Positions 1 through 6,268 of a DNA stretch of 9,561 nucleotides are shown here, piece by piece. A program made the position numbers and the translations under genes. Numbering within the stretch: position 1 is the stretch's first letter; every line of letters begins with the position of its first letter. The stretch covers positions 1 through 9,561 of the forward strand of contig JAJAZO010000087.1 of assembly GCA_026785745.1 (NCBI GenBank), in the 5' to 3' direction. The notes beneath the pieces were generated by a model that was given only the letters and a program-made list of their open reading frames with translations, was not told the DNA's origin and did no database searches. Source of the DNA: Chitinophagaceae bacterium. GTDB taxonomy: Bacteria; Bacteroidota; Bacteroidia; Chitinophagales; Chitinophagaceae.

Positions 1-2
1 AT

Positions 3-479
3 TCGTTTGGCAAATTTTCTGAAACACAGAGCAGAGCCATTTTGTGCTATGAAGGAAGACCACTTAAGGCAGAAGATTCGGAAGCATCTTTGCGGGAGCA
101 TTATCCTGACTTTGTTTCCTTCATCAGTGCATTTGATGAAGCCATCTGTAATGTATGGCGGCCTGACATAGCCACTGAAAAAACATTTGAACCGGTTGTA
201 AGCAAAGTTCCGGTATTAATTCTGTCGGGAGAATATGACCCTGTTTGCCCGCCGATGTTTGGAGATATTACTGCTGCTACGCTATCAAAGTCTGTACATT
301 TGGAGGTGCCATCTGCGTCGCATGCTACTATTCATGCAGATGATTGTATCCGGAATATTGCAATTTCATTTTTATTGAATCCATCAATAAAACCAGATAA
401 GAAATGTGTGAACGAGCGGATGAAAATAAATTTTGTTACCGCTGATTTAAAAAAGGCCTTGGATAGTCTAAAAAAATAG
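3..479 (+). CDS. Alpha/beta hydrolase, TAP-like C-terminal half (partial)
   Basis: The frame is open to the left window edge, so this is the C-terminal ~158 residues of a larger protein. It carries the late part of an alpha/beta-hydrolase fold: a hydrophobic strand ending in LILSGEYDPVCPP, whose Asp (codon 237-239) is the expected acid of the catalytic triad, and SASHATI, whose His (codon 321-323) is the expected base. The Asp-Pro-x-x-Pro-Pro setting and the upstream Cys-x-x-Trp (AICNVW) resemble the C-terminal domain of tripeptidyl-aminopeptidase and proline-iminopeptidase-like hydrolases. The nucleophile Ser and any signal peptide lie outside the window. The last ~35 residues are a Lys-rich tail beyond the fold. 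It ends in TAG and is followed by two hairpins. The family call is fairly safe. The substrate cannot be told, and an esterase is an alternative to a peptidase. Confidence 0.75.
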   Translation, partial: SFGKFSETQSRAILCYEGRPLKAEDSEASLREHYPDFVSFISAFDEAICNVWRPDIATEKTFEPVVSKVPVLILSGEYDPVCPPMFGDITAATLSKSVHLEVPSASHATIHADDCIRNIAISFLLNPSIKPDKKCVNERMKINFVTADLKKALDSLKK

Positions 480-498
480 AAACAGTGAATATGAAAAC

Positions 499-545
499 GC
501 TTAGGCTAAAATGTCTAAGCAAAGGTTCGTGTCTTCACGAACCTT
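499..545 (+). terminator. Tandem hairpins downstream of the hydrolase
   Basis: Two inverted repeats follow the hydrolase stop codon within 70 bp. The first is GCTTAG (499-504) with CTAAGC (515-520). The second is a perfect 10-bp stem, AAGGTTCGTG (522-531) and CACGAACCTT (536-545), around a TCTT loop. The second would be very stable and is placed as expected for transcript ending. No uninterrupted T-tract follows; only a broken T-rich stretch starts near 556. Intrinsic termination is therefore likely but not certain, and 3'-end protection is an alternative role. Confidence 0.5.
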
Positions 546-577
546 ATTCGGCAGTTTATTTTTGCCATATTTAGGCT

Positions 578-665
578 GTTGTTGGTGTTTAACATACAGA
601 AAACTTCAATTACGAAATTCCACACCAACAACTCAAATAAAAGGAATTCGCATAACTTCATATTG
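578..665. repeat. Inverted-repeat element, copy A of a diverged pair
   Basis: GTTGTTGGTGT (578-588) and ACACCAACAAC (622-632) are perfect 11-bp inverted arms around a 33-nt loop. From 597 the sequence aligns with 1880-1947 at about 56 of 69 positions with one gap (counted by eye), so this is one copy of a dispersed element. A third arm, TTGTTGGTGTTG (663-674), lies just after it. No coding capacity is evident. It lies in the gene-free stretch 480-748, which otherwise holds only the hairpins after the hydrolase. Confidence 0.7.
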
Positions 666-748
666 TTGGTGTTGTAAACTAAACCAGAAATAATTCGAAA
701 AAAGAACACTGACAATGGCGTAAATTGTATAAACCGACAAATTACTTT

Positions 749-1033
749 ATGAAAAGAAACATCCTAATAGTACTTTTTGCATTTACATATTTTCAAACAT
801 TTAGCCAGTCCATACAACCTAAAAACACTTATCTCAAATTTTCAGGCGAACAACTGTCCTTTGGCACCGGTGACTTTTCAGGCTATTCATTTTCTTTCGA
901 GGCGTCTAAGAATATTATAAAAAAGTCCAATTGGGGCCTTGACAAACTATTAATTGGCGGAGAGCTAATCTTTCTTCCCGGCCGAGTCTTCAACAATAAA
1001 CATTCCCAGGCGATGTGTCAGATGGCTTTGTGA
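749..1033 (+). pseudogene. Truncated outer-membrane beta-barrel-like protein
   Basis: The ATG at 749 opens a frame with a typical signal peptide (MKRN, a hydrophobic stretch, likely cleavage near residues 19-20 in TFSQS). About 60 residues follow with alternating hydrophobic and polar positions (GTGDFSGYSFSFEAS, LLIGGELIFLPG), like the first strands of the small secreted beta-barrel proteins common in Bacteroidota. A TTG 24 bases earlier is in frame but sits before the signal peptide. From about residue 80 the sequence changes character and runs into a REP-type palindrome region, ending in TGA at 1031-1033 after 94 codons, far short of a barrel. I read it as the 5' piece of a gene broken by a REP/RAYT relic. 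A short intact secreted protein is the less likely alternative. Exact family not recognised. Confidence 0.55.
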
Positions 1034-1047
1034 GTTGGGGCTGTGGC

Positions 1048-1065
1048 ACCCGATAGCTATCGGGT
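1048..1065. repeat. REP-type palindrome beside the RAYT relic
   Basis: ACCCGATAGCTATCGGGT is a perfect 18-bp palindrome. The flanking GGC and CGCC extend the stem with one bulged C. It lies about 40 bp before the start of a RAYT transposase fragment, the arrangement expected of REP sequences and the Y1-type transposases that act on them. Seventeen bases of it (1050-1066) recur with one mismatch inside ftsK at 5341-5357. Confidence 0.7.
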
Positions 1066-1106
1066 CGCCGTTTATGAAGACCGAAACGAAAGTTATACAT
1101 TCGAAA

Positions 1107-1244
1107 ATGCCTGTTAAGCGACAGATACCTGAACCTGATGGTGCTTATTTTATCACTTTTACCTGTTATCAATGGAAGCCGTTAATAGAACTAACCAATG
1201 GCTATGATTTTTTTCAGGACGAGTCAATGAACTTTTATTTATAA
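1107..1244 (+). pseudogene. REP-associated tyrosine transposase (RAYT), 5' remnant
   Basis: Starting at ATG 1107, about 35 codons read MPVKRQIPEPDGAYFITFTC followed by YQWKPLIELTNGYDF. This matches the N-terminal strand and helix of RAYT / TnpA-REP proteins, which cut and move REP hairpins through a HUH motif and a catalytic Tyr. Both of those catalytic elements normally lie further on and are absent. RAYT-like sequence ends near 1211, after which a few unrelated codons lead to TAA at 1242-1244. The full protein is usually 150-250 residues, so this is a dead fragment. With the palindrome at 1048-1065 it marks an old transposition or recombination event inside the truncated secreted-protein gene. 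An in-frame ATG at 1035 lies before the palindrome and is not a likely start. Confidence 0.7.
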
Positions 1245-1333
1245 ATTTAGCATCGGTTACTGGCTTACGATTTTCAAAGGCCGCAACATCGCCAACCCAT
1301 ACCGTTAGCAGCAAGCTATCAGCAGCTTTGTAA
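1212..1333 (+). pseudogene. Possible 3' remnant of the split secreted-protein gene
   Basis: A frame running from about 1212 to TAA at 1331-1333 encodes FSGRVNELLFINLASVTGLR followed by FSK. This looks like the last amphipathic strands of a small outer-membrane barrel, where an aromatic residue close to the end is usual. It begins exactly where RAYT similarity stops. It may be the 3' end of the gene whose 5' piece starts at 749, with most of the middle lost. About 17 further codons after the putative terminal strand argue against a clean end. Weak inference from pattern only. Confidence 0.25.
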
Positions 1334-1371
1334 ATTTCAAGTTTTAGATAAAATTATTTTAAACAATAACC

Positions 1372-1842
1372 ATGAATAATAAAAACAAAGCTTCAAGCAT
1401 AGTATTTTCAATTTACATTCTACTTTCATTTTATGTATTCGGAGGTGGCATAGTAAATTCACTCGTAGCTTACAGAACATGGCGCTGGGTTGGCGCAGAC
1501 GAATTTCCAAAGTTTCATCATGTTGACAGTGAACTTATTATTCCGCTGTTTGTAATATTCTTTTTTTTATCCTTTATTCCTCAGATACTTTTATTTTGGT
1601 TTCGGCCTTCGGTTGTACCAAAGTGGATGGTTTGGTTAGCATTGCTATATAATCTGGTTACGTTGATTTCAACTATAACTGTTCAAATTCCTATTCAGAC
1701 AAAATTGGATCAAGCATTTTCTCTTGACCTAATTGAAAAGCTTATATCAACTGATATGATATGGAGAAGAATTCCGATGTTTTTATTGGCGATAACGAAT
1801 TTCTCAATGCTATATATGGCTATAAGACGTTCAAACAAGTAA
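1372..1842 (+). CDS. Four-helix membrane protein, distantly DUF1772-like
   Basis: An intact 156-residue frame from ATG 1372 to TAA. Four hydrophobic segments are visible at roughly residues 9-34, 55-77, 84-105 and 132-152, with a basic C-terminus (IRRSNK), so it should be an integral inner-membrane protein. A Gly-Gly-Gly in helix 1, a Phe-x-x-x-His-His-Val-Asp stretch at the loop before helix 2, and a Val-Gln-Ile-Pro-Ile motif followed by a Trp-Arg-Arg near helix 4 recall the DUF1772 / anthrone-oxygenase-like family, which has the same length and helix count. The resemblance is distant and I would not assign a reaction. It stands alone between two accessory segments, with repeat copy B starting 18 bases after its stop. 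Its AT-rich codon use matches its surroundings. Confidence 0.7.
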   Translation: MNNKNKASSIVFSIYILLSFYVFGGGIVNSLVAYRTWRWVGADEFPKFHHVDSELIIPLFVIFFFLSFIPQILLFWFRPSVVPKWMVWLALLYNLVTLISTITVQIPIQTKLDQAFSLDLIEKLISTDMIWRRIPMFLLAITNFSMLYMAIRRSNK

Positions 1843-1859
1843 ATACAAACTTTTACTCC

Positions 1860-1947
1860 GTTGATGGGTGTTGTGCTTGCAGAAAACTACAAGTACAAAA
1901 CTCCACACCTACAACTTAAATAGAGGAGATTATCATAACTCATATTG
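1860..1947. repeat. Inverted-repeat element, copy B of a diverged pair
   Basis: From 1880 (CAGAAAACT) to 1947 this aligns to copy A (597-665) at about 81% by eye. The left arm GTTGATGGGTGT and right arm ACACCTACAAC are degenerate versions of copy A's perfect arms. It sits in the 310-bp gene-free stretch 1843-2152. Between it and the toxin-antitoxin operators (1948-2110) I see no gene, RNA or clear repeat. Confidence 0.65.
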
Positions 1948-2110
1948 ATAAACACAATGAACTAACTCAGCAACAATCCTATAAGCAACAATGGCAAAGT
2001 GGTACCTTCTATAAAAGCCCGAAAAAATCAGGGTGATGTTCCCCATAATTAATTTGCAAACTCTCTAAAATGAACGGTTTAGCACAAAACAACACATTTT
2101 TAGCACTTTT

Positions 2111-2143
2111 TTGTACAATAATTTGTACATTTGGTCGTACAAA
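2111..2143 (+). promoter_or_regulatory. YefM-YoeB operator: three TGTACA sites at 12-bp pitch
   Basis: TGTACA occurs at 2112-2117 and 2124-2129, and a one-base variant CGTACA at 2136-2141. Their centres are 12 bp apart each time. TGTACA is the known core of the paired palindromes bound by the E. coli YefM-YoeB complex, where the two sites are, as I recall, also 12 bp apart. The sites lie 12-42 bp before the antitoxin ATG, as expected for autorepression. Confidence 0.75.
2126..2133 (+). promoter_or_regulatory. Bacteroidota-type -7 box for the toxin-antitoxin operon
   Basis: TACATTTG matches the TAnnTTTG -7 element exactly and overlaps the second operator core, so bound repressor would block it. 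Transcription would begin near 2138-2140, giving a leader of about 15 bases before ATG 2153. I find no convincing TTTG/TTG -33 element at the usual distance. Confidence 0.45.
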
Positions 2144-2152
2144 CTCACAACT

Positions 2153-2407
2153 ATGCAAGCTGTATCAGTATCGCAATTACGATCAAACATCAAGAAATAT
2201 CTTGATGTCGTTTCTCAGTCTTCAGACGTTATTATTGTTCCAAGAACAACAGAGGATGATGCAGTAGTAATCATGTCAATTAAAGAATATAATTCCCTCA
2301 ACGAAACAGGACACCTTTTATCTACAGCTGCTAACAGGCAAAGACTACAAGAGTCAATTCACCAACTTAAATCTGGCAAAACTCAAAAATTCGATTTATC
2401 AGAATAA
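2153..2407 (+). CDS. yefM: Antitoxin, YefM / Phd family
   Basis: This 84-residue protein is the labile antitoxin that binds YoeB and, with it, represses the operon. Length and sequence follow E. coli YefM closely. The N-terminal DNA-binding part has SVSQLRSN; the middle has the strand ending [12 protein letters not shown]; the toxin-binding C-terminus has [12 protein letters not shown] and LKSGK. Arg10 and Arg31, which I recall as the operator-contacting arginines of YefM, fall at the same positions here. The ATG at 2153 was chosen because it places these residues in register and leaves the operators upstream; an in-frame TTG at 2111 would lie in the first operator. The gene ends in TAA, eight bases before the toxin ATG, so the pair is one operon in the usual antitoxin-first order. 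Confidence 0.92.
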   Translation: MQAVSVSQLRSNIKKYLDVVSQSSDVIIVPRTTEDDAVVIMSIKEYNSLNETGHLLSTAANRQRLQESIHQLKSGKTQKFDLSE

Positions 2408-2415
2408 TTTGAAAA

Positions 2416-2688
2416 ATGAATTTCGAGTTAACACAAAATGCATGGCAAGATTTTGAATATTGGATTGAAACTGATATTGACATAGTTACTAAAATCAAAG
2501 AATTACTAAAAGACATTAGAAAGACACCTTTTCAGGGAATCGGCAAACCGGAGCCATTGAAATATGACTTAAAAGGTTTCTGGTCAAGACGGATAACCGG
2601 TGAGCATAGACTTGTATATAAAGTGGATGGGAAAAAAGGAATAAACCAAAAATGCTTTATAATTCAGTGCCGCTATCATTACGACTAA
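2416..2688 (+). CDS. yoeB: Toxin YoeB, ribosome-dependent mRNA endonuclease
   Basis: A 90-residue RelE-superfamily toxin that cuts mRNA in the ribosomal A site when freed from YefM. It aligns along its whole length with E. coli YoeB: NAWQDFEYWIETD at the N-terminus, KINEL-like KIKELLKDIRKTPF, then GKPEPLK and GFWSRRITGEHRLVY, ending CRYHYD. The catalytic set is intact: Glu46, Arg65, and His88-Tyr89, equivalent to Glu46, Arg65 and His83-Tyr84 in E. coli. The shift of five at the end comes from a longer Lys/Asn-rich turn (about residues 71-79) between the last two strands. There is no truncation, so the toxin should be active if expressed. It converges on lolA, 141 bp away. Confidence 0.95.
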   Translation: MNFELTQNAWQDFEYWIETDIDIVTKIKELLKDIRKTPFQGIGKPEPLKYDLKGFWSRRITGEHRLVYKVDGKKGINQKCFIIQCRYHYD

Positions 2689-2734
2689 ATTTTGCCAACT
2701 GCCAACATAGCCCTTTTTACCTGAATAATAACGC

Positions 2735-2753
2735 CATCTTATAATGGAAGATG
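2735..2753. other. Inverted repeat in the convergent yoeB-lolA gap
   Basis: CATCTT (2735-2740) and AAGATG (2748-2753) form a 6-bp stem around 7 bases in the 141-bp gap between two convergent genes. A bidirectional terminator could sit here, but there is no adjacent T-tract on either strand, so this is only a candidate. Confidence 0.25.
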
Positions 2754-2829
2754 TGGAGAGTTAATGATAATGATTGCTGAGTATGGGCTTGCCATTGCAG
2801 CTTTCTTCAAAATTTAATTACAACTTGCT

Positions 2830-3480
2830 TTACCGAAGATCAATTTCTTCTACACCGGGATATTTTGTTTTATCGAAAGTGAACTGGGCATCTGTCATTG
2901 CTGCATTTGTCTTCATGGTGGTTACCGTGTAAGAATAACGGTTGCCGGCATTCTCCAATACCCTGGTGCTATAAATTGTTTTATTCTTTTTATCCACCTG
3001 CACATATACTTTATGAAAAGGCTTGCTTTTATCAATCGGTGTCATTTCTATTTCCTGTATCACTTTTCCCTTCACAGTTTTCTCACCATTTAATAAATAA
3101 CGGAAATCTTTGTCATAGAAATTGGTAAATAATTTTTGAGGGGTTACCATTCCACTGGAAGCATCCAGTTTGCTGATGGTTACTTCGTTGGCGGCCTTAT
3201 CGAAGTTCCAGACGGTGCTCCCGTTGCAAAATATTTCCTGGCCGCTGAATGTTACTTTGTATTTCGTTCCTTTCATAAGGATATTACCTGTTTTGGAGGA
3301 AAGGGCCTTACCGGAAGCATTTTCTACTTTGTAGGAAAAACCGGCCTGTACAGTAGTAAAGGTCTTGAACTTAGCACTTACCCCGTCCAAAATGGTTTTT
3401 GCGGCAGGGTCGCTGGCTTGTGCCATTGCAAAAAAATTGAGTGTAAGTAATGCTGTAAAAAAGTACAATTTCTTCATCAT
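2830..3480 (-). CDS. lolA: Outer-membrane lipoprotein carrier LolA
   Basis: A periplasmic chaperone that takes lipoproteins released by LolCDE and carries them to the outer membrane. The 216-residue frame begins with a signal peptide (Met-Met-Lys-Lys, hydrophobic core, cleavage expected after Ala-Met-Ala at residue 20) and has no lipobox Cys, as befits a soluble carrier. The mature ~196 residues show the LolA half-barrel pattern: DPAAKTILDGVSAKFKTFTT, then SYKV, LMKGTKYKV, the EIFCNGSTVWNF hairpin (residues 82-93), TPQKLFTNFYDKDFRY, and a C-terminal FDKTKYPGVEEIDLR. The frame extends 48 codons upstream, but the signal peptide fixes the start at 3480 (or 3477, the second Met). It follows ftsK by 197 bp on the same strand, the same order as ftsK-lolA in E. 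coli. Bacteroidota generally lack a LolB, and none is seen here. Confidence 0.85.
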   Translation of the reverse strand: MMKKLYFFTALLTLNFFAMAQASDPAAKTILDGVSAKFKTFTTVQAGFSYKVENASGKALSSKTGNILMKGTKYKVTFSGQEIFCNGSTVWNFDKAANEVTISKLDASSGMVTPQKLFTNFYDKDFRYLLNGEKTVKGKVIQEIEMTPIDKSKPFHKVYVQVDKKNKTIYSTRVLENAGNRYSYTVTTMKTNAAMTDAQFTFDKTKYPGVEEIDLR

Positions 3481-3511
3481 GGTGGTTTGTATGGTGGCTC
3501 TTTCGAACGGG

Positions 3512-3519
3512 TAAAGATA
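3512..3519 (-). promoter_or_regulatory. Possible -7 box for lolA
   Basis: On the minus strand TATCTTTA matches TAnnTTTG at five of the six defined positions. It would start a transcript near 3505, about 25 bases before the lolA start. No -33 element is evident, so lolA may instead depend on read-through from ftsK. Confidence 0.3.
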
Positions 3520-3640
3520 ATACTTACTGTTTATTAGGTTCTGATAGCAAAAATGAAACAAAATAACACGATACAAGACAGGCAATGACCGTACCGGGTT
3601 GCAATTCAATGTTTTTCTTAACAACCCACTAACGCACTGG

Positions 3641-3677
3641 TCCGCTATAGTCTCGTTTCAAACGAGACGAAAGCGGA
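3641..3677 (-). terminator. Symmetric two-part hairpin directly after ftsK
   Basis: An outer stem TCCGCT (3641-3646) with AGCGGA (3672-3677) encloses a 3x3 internal loop and an inner stem GTCTCGTTT (3650-3658) with AAACGAGAC (3660-3668). It abuts the ftsK stop codon. On the minus strand no T-run follows, so it is more likely an attenuator, an RNA-stability element or a REP-like sequence than a simple intrinsic terminator. It separates ftsK from lolA. Confidence 0.5.
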
Positions 3678-6263
3678 TCAGCCCAGCATATCCAAATGCT
3701 GATTCAAATCCATTTCGGTTTTTATTAATACGTCCCTTGCTTTGCTGCCCTGGTTGGGGCCAACTACCCCGGCAGCTTCCAATTGGTCCATCAACCGGCC
3801 TGCCCGGTTATATCCCAACTTCATTCTTCGTTGTAATAATGAAGTGGAGCCAATCTGGTTTTGCACAATCAACCGGGCTGCGTCTTCAAACAAAGAATCC
3901 CTGTCACTCATATCAAAGTCTTTTCCTTCCAGTTCTTTTTCATCAATATATTCTGGTAGCAGAAAGGCTTGTGGATAGCCCCGCTGGTCGCCTATAAATT
4001 CTACAATTTGTTCCACCTCCGGTGTGTCAACAAAGGCGCATTGCAAACGGGTCAGTTCCCCATGATGCGAAATCAGCATATCACCTTTACCAATCAATTG
4101 CTCAGCACCGCCAATGTCAAGTATAGTTCTGGAATCAATTTTAGATGAAACTTTAAAGGCAATTCTTGAAGGAAAGTTCGCTTTAATAGTACCGGTGATG
4201 ATGTTTACTGACGGACGTTGTGTAGCAATAATAAGGTGGATACCCACAGCCCTTGCCAACTGTGCCAGCCGGGCAATCGGCATTTCAATTTCCTTGCCAG
4301 CGGTCATAATAAGATCTGCAAACTCATCAATGACCAATACAATGAAAGGAAGGTATTGATGGCCTTTCTGAGGGTTCAGTTTTCGTTTTATAAATTTCTC
4401 ATTGTACTCTTTTATATTTCTTGCACCGGCCTCTTTCAATAAATCATAGCGGTTATCCATTTCAATGCAAAGGGCATTGAGGGTATGCACCACTTTTTTT
4501 GTATCGGTGATGATGGCATCTTCTTCTCCGGGAAGTTTGGCGAGGAAATGCTTTTCAATATGCCTGTACACACTCAACTCCACTTTCTTTGGGTCAATCA
4601 ACACTAATTTTAATTGTGATGGATGCTTTTTATACAGCAATGAAACAAGGATAGCATTTAACCCTACTGATTTACCCTGGCCCGTTGCCCCGGCCATTAA
4701 CAAGTGCGGCATAGTGGTTAAATCAACAATGAAATTTTCATTATCAATTTTTTTCCCGATAGCAATTGGCAAGCTATGATTGTTATGCTGAAATTTTTCA
4801 GAAGCCAGCAATGTTTTCATACTCACTACCGTCTTCCTCACATTCGGCACTTCAATACCAATTGTTCCTTTGCCGGGAATAGGTGCAATGATACGGATGC
4901 CCAATGCCGCAAGGCTAAGGGCAATATCATCTTCCAGGTTTTTAATTTTTGAAATACGAACACCGGGTGCGGGAACGATTTCATATAAGGTAACCGTCGG
5001 CCCTACGGTTGCACTTATTTTTTGTATCTCGATAGAATAATTTCGCAGCGTTGCGATGATCTGGTTCTTATTATTCTCCAGTTCATTTGCATCCTGTATT
5101 ATTTTTTCGCTGCCGTGGGTTTCCAGTAGTCCCAATGTCGGGTATTTATAATCCCGTAGATCGAGTGTAGGCTCATACGGAGGTAGATTTTCTACCACGG
5201 CTGCTGCATCTTCTTCATCAATAACTTTATCAGGTACCGCTTTTATTTCCAGTTCAATCGGCTCTTCCTTTTTTCTGGTTGCTGGCTTTTCTTTTACCGG
5301 CGGAATTATTTCTGCTATTGGTTCTTCGGACAAATCAAAACCGATAGTTATCGGGTCATGCTGATGAAGTATATCTCTTACAATTTCTTTTTCAAAAGTT
5401 GTTTGCTGCTCTTCTATTGGCTCCTCCTTTTCTATTACTTTAAAATCATGCAGTGGCTTTTCATCAGGAAAATTGATAATAAGGCCGGTATCTGGCTTAG
5501 TTGAGTTACCCGATTGTGTTGCTTCCTCTTTATTATAAATGTCATTGATAGTTTTACCACTGGTTACCGGTATTAGTTCTTCTTCTTCGTCATTTTCGCT
5601 TTCTTGTTCATCAGTTTGCTGTTTTTTATCAGGGAAATTAAAGGCCGGATTAAATTGCCAGATAAAATAACCCAAGGCCAGTAATAGCAACACTGCACCT
5701 GTACCAATAGAGCCAAGGGCACCAATTAGTTTCCTGTTAATCATATCACCCACTCCACCTCCAAAGGCAAAATTGCTTTTGATAAAAACGAAGGACAGTA
5801 AAACAGACAGCACCAATAAGCCCACCGTTACATACTTCAGGTTTTTCAAGATAGAAAAAACTTTTCTGCGGAACAGAAGATTTACCCCGACTACAAAAAA
5901 GAAAGTACAAATAAGGAATGATGCAATACCAAATGCTTTGAAAATAAAGAAATGGGATATAACAGCACCGAAACGTCCAAGCAGGTTTGCAACTGGTTTA
6001 TCGTTATCTAATAATGCAGAAAATCCTTGTTGGGCAACTGCCTGGTCTTCCTTCCAGGTAAACAGGTAAGAAATAAAAGAGATAAAAAGGAAAATAGCTA
6101 TCAGAAGAAATATTGTGCCAAAAATCTTCCATGTCCGTTCGTCACGGGCAAGAGCTTTCCAGTCAATTTTTTCCTCCTTTTCAGACTTAAAGGCTTTTAT
6201 GTCAGATTTGGCAGGTTTTTTCTCAGGACTGTTTTTCGTTTTCTTTTTCCCCTTGGTAGCCAT
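3678..6263 (-). CDS. ftsK: DNA translocase FtsK
   Basis: A septum-bound, ATP-driven DNA pump that clears the terminus region and activates dimer resolution during division. The 861 residues show the full FtsK plan. A Lys-rich N-terminus is followed by four membrane helices (about 46-70, 100-130, 143-162 and 183-204). A Glu/Pro-rich acidic linker spans about 211-365. The motor's alpha and beta domains follow, with Walker A GATGQGKS (525-532), Walker B LVIDEFAD (643-650) and ATQRPS (680-685). The C-terminal winged-helix gamma domain (about 790-849: LLQRRMKLGYNRAGRLMDQL) reads DNA polarity motifs. The ATG at 6263 follows a -7 box so closely that the transcript may be nearly leaderless. lolA lies downstream and aroK-DUF423 upstream. 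The linker contains a REP-like palindrome at 5341-5357. A SpoIIIE-type name is the only alternative; function is not in doubt. Confidence 0.97.
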   Translation of the reverse strand: MATKGKKKTKNSPEKKPAKSDIKAFKSEKEEKIDWKALARDERTWKIFGTIFLLIAIFLFISFISYLFTWKEDQAVAQQGFSALLDNDKPVANLLGRFGAVISHFFIFKAFGIASFLICTFFFVVGVNLLFRRKVFSILKNLKYVTVGLLVLSVLLSFVFIKSNFAFGGGVGDMINRKLIGALGSIGTGAVLLLLALGYFIWQFNPAFNFPDKKQQTDEQESENDEEEELIPVTSGKTINDIYNKEEATQSGNSTKPDTGLIINFPDEKPLHDFKVIEKEEPIEEQQTTFEKEIVRDILHQHDPITIGFDLSEEPIAEIIPPVKEKPATRKKEEPIELEIKAVPDKVIDEEDAAAVVENLPPYEPTLDLRDYKYPTLGLLETHGSEKIIQDANELENNKNQIIATLRNYSIEIQKISATVGPTVTLYEIVPAPGVRISKIKNLEDDIALSLAALGIRIIAPIPGKGTIGIEVPNVRKTVVSMKTLLASEKFQHNNHSLPIAIGKKIDNENFIVDLTTMPHLLMAGATGQGKSVGLNAILVSLLYKKHPSQLKLVLIDPKKVELSVYRHIEKHFLAKLPGEEDAIITDTKKVVHTLNALCIEMDNRYDLLKEAGARNIKEYNEKFIKRKLNPQKGHQYLPFIVLVIDEFADLIMTAGKEIEMPIARLAQLARAVGIHLIIATQRPSVNIITGTIKANFPSRIAFKVSSKIDSRTILDIGGAEQLIGKGDMLISHHGELTRLQCAFVDTPEVEQIVEFIGDQRGYPQAFLLPEYIDEKELEGKDFDMSDRDSLFEDAARLIVQNQIGSTSLLQRRMKLGYNRAGRLMDQLEAAGVVGPNQGSKARDVLIKTEMDLNQHLDMLG
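5341..5357. repeat. REP-like palindrome inside the ftsK linker coding region
   Basis: CCGATAGTTATCGGGTC matches the REP beside the RAYT relic (1050-1066) at 16 of 17 bases and retains the inverted arms CCGATA and TATCGG. It encodes part of DPITIGFD in the poorly constrained acidic linker, where an insertion could be tolerated. It may be a captured REP or a chance match. Confidence 0.4.
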
Positions 6264-6268
6264 GGCTG

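Noticed and set aside
511..715. Short frames on both strands between the hydrolase and the secreted-protein gene
   Set aside because: They run through hairpins and the repeat element, and have low-complexity, unconvincing products.
1285..1320. GCCAAC ... GTTAGC near 1290 and GCCAACTGCCAAC near 2694 as integron attC boundaries
   Set aside because: The core sites are degenerate, no L-type inner arms are visible, no integrase is present, and GCCAAC also occurs by chance inside ftsK. Copies A and B do not match attC layout clearly either.
2070..2267. Alternative reading frame over the antitoxin start
   Set aside because: It overlaps the operators and yefM in another frame and shows no protein-like pattern.
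2689..2829. A further small gene between yoeB and lolA
   Set aside because: There is no frame of useful length with a sensible start, only a weak inverted repeat.
3136..3450. Plus-strand frames opposite lolA
   Set aside because: They are shadows of a well-supported lolA on the minus strand, with no family features.
3481..3624. Extended N-terminus of LolA
   Set aside because: It would place 48 non-conserved residues before an excellent signal peptide.
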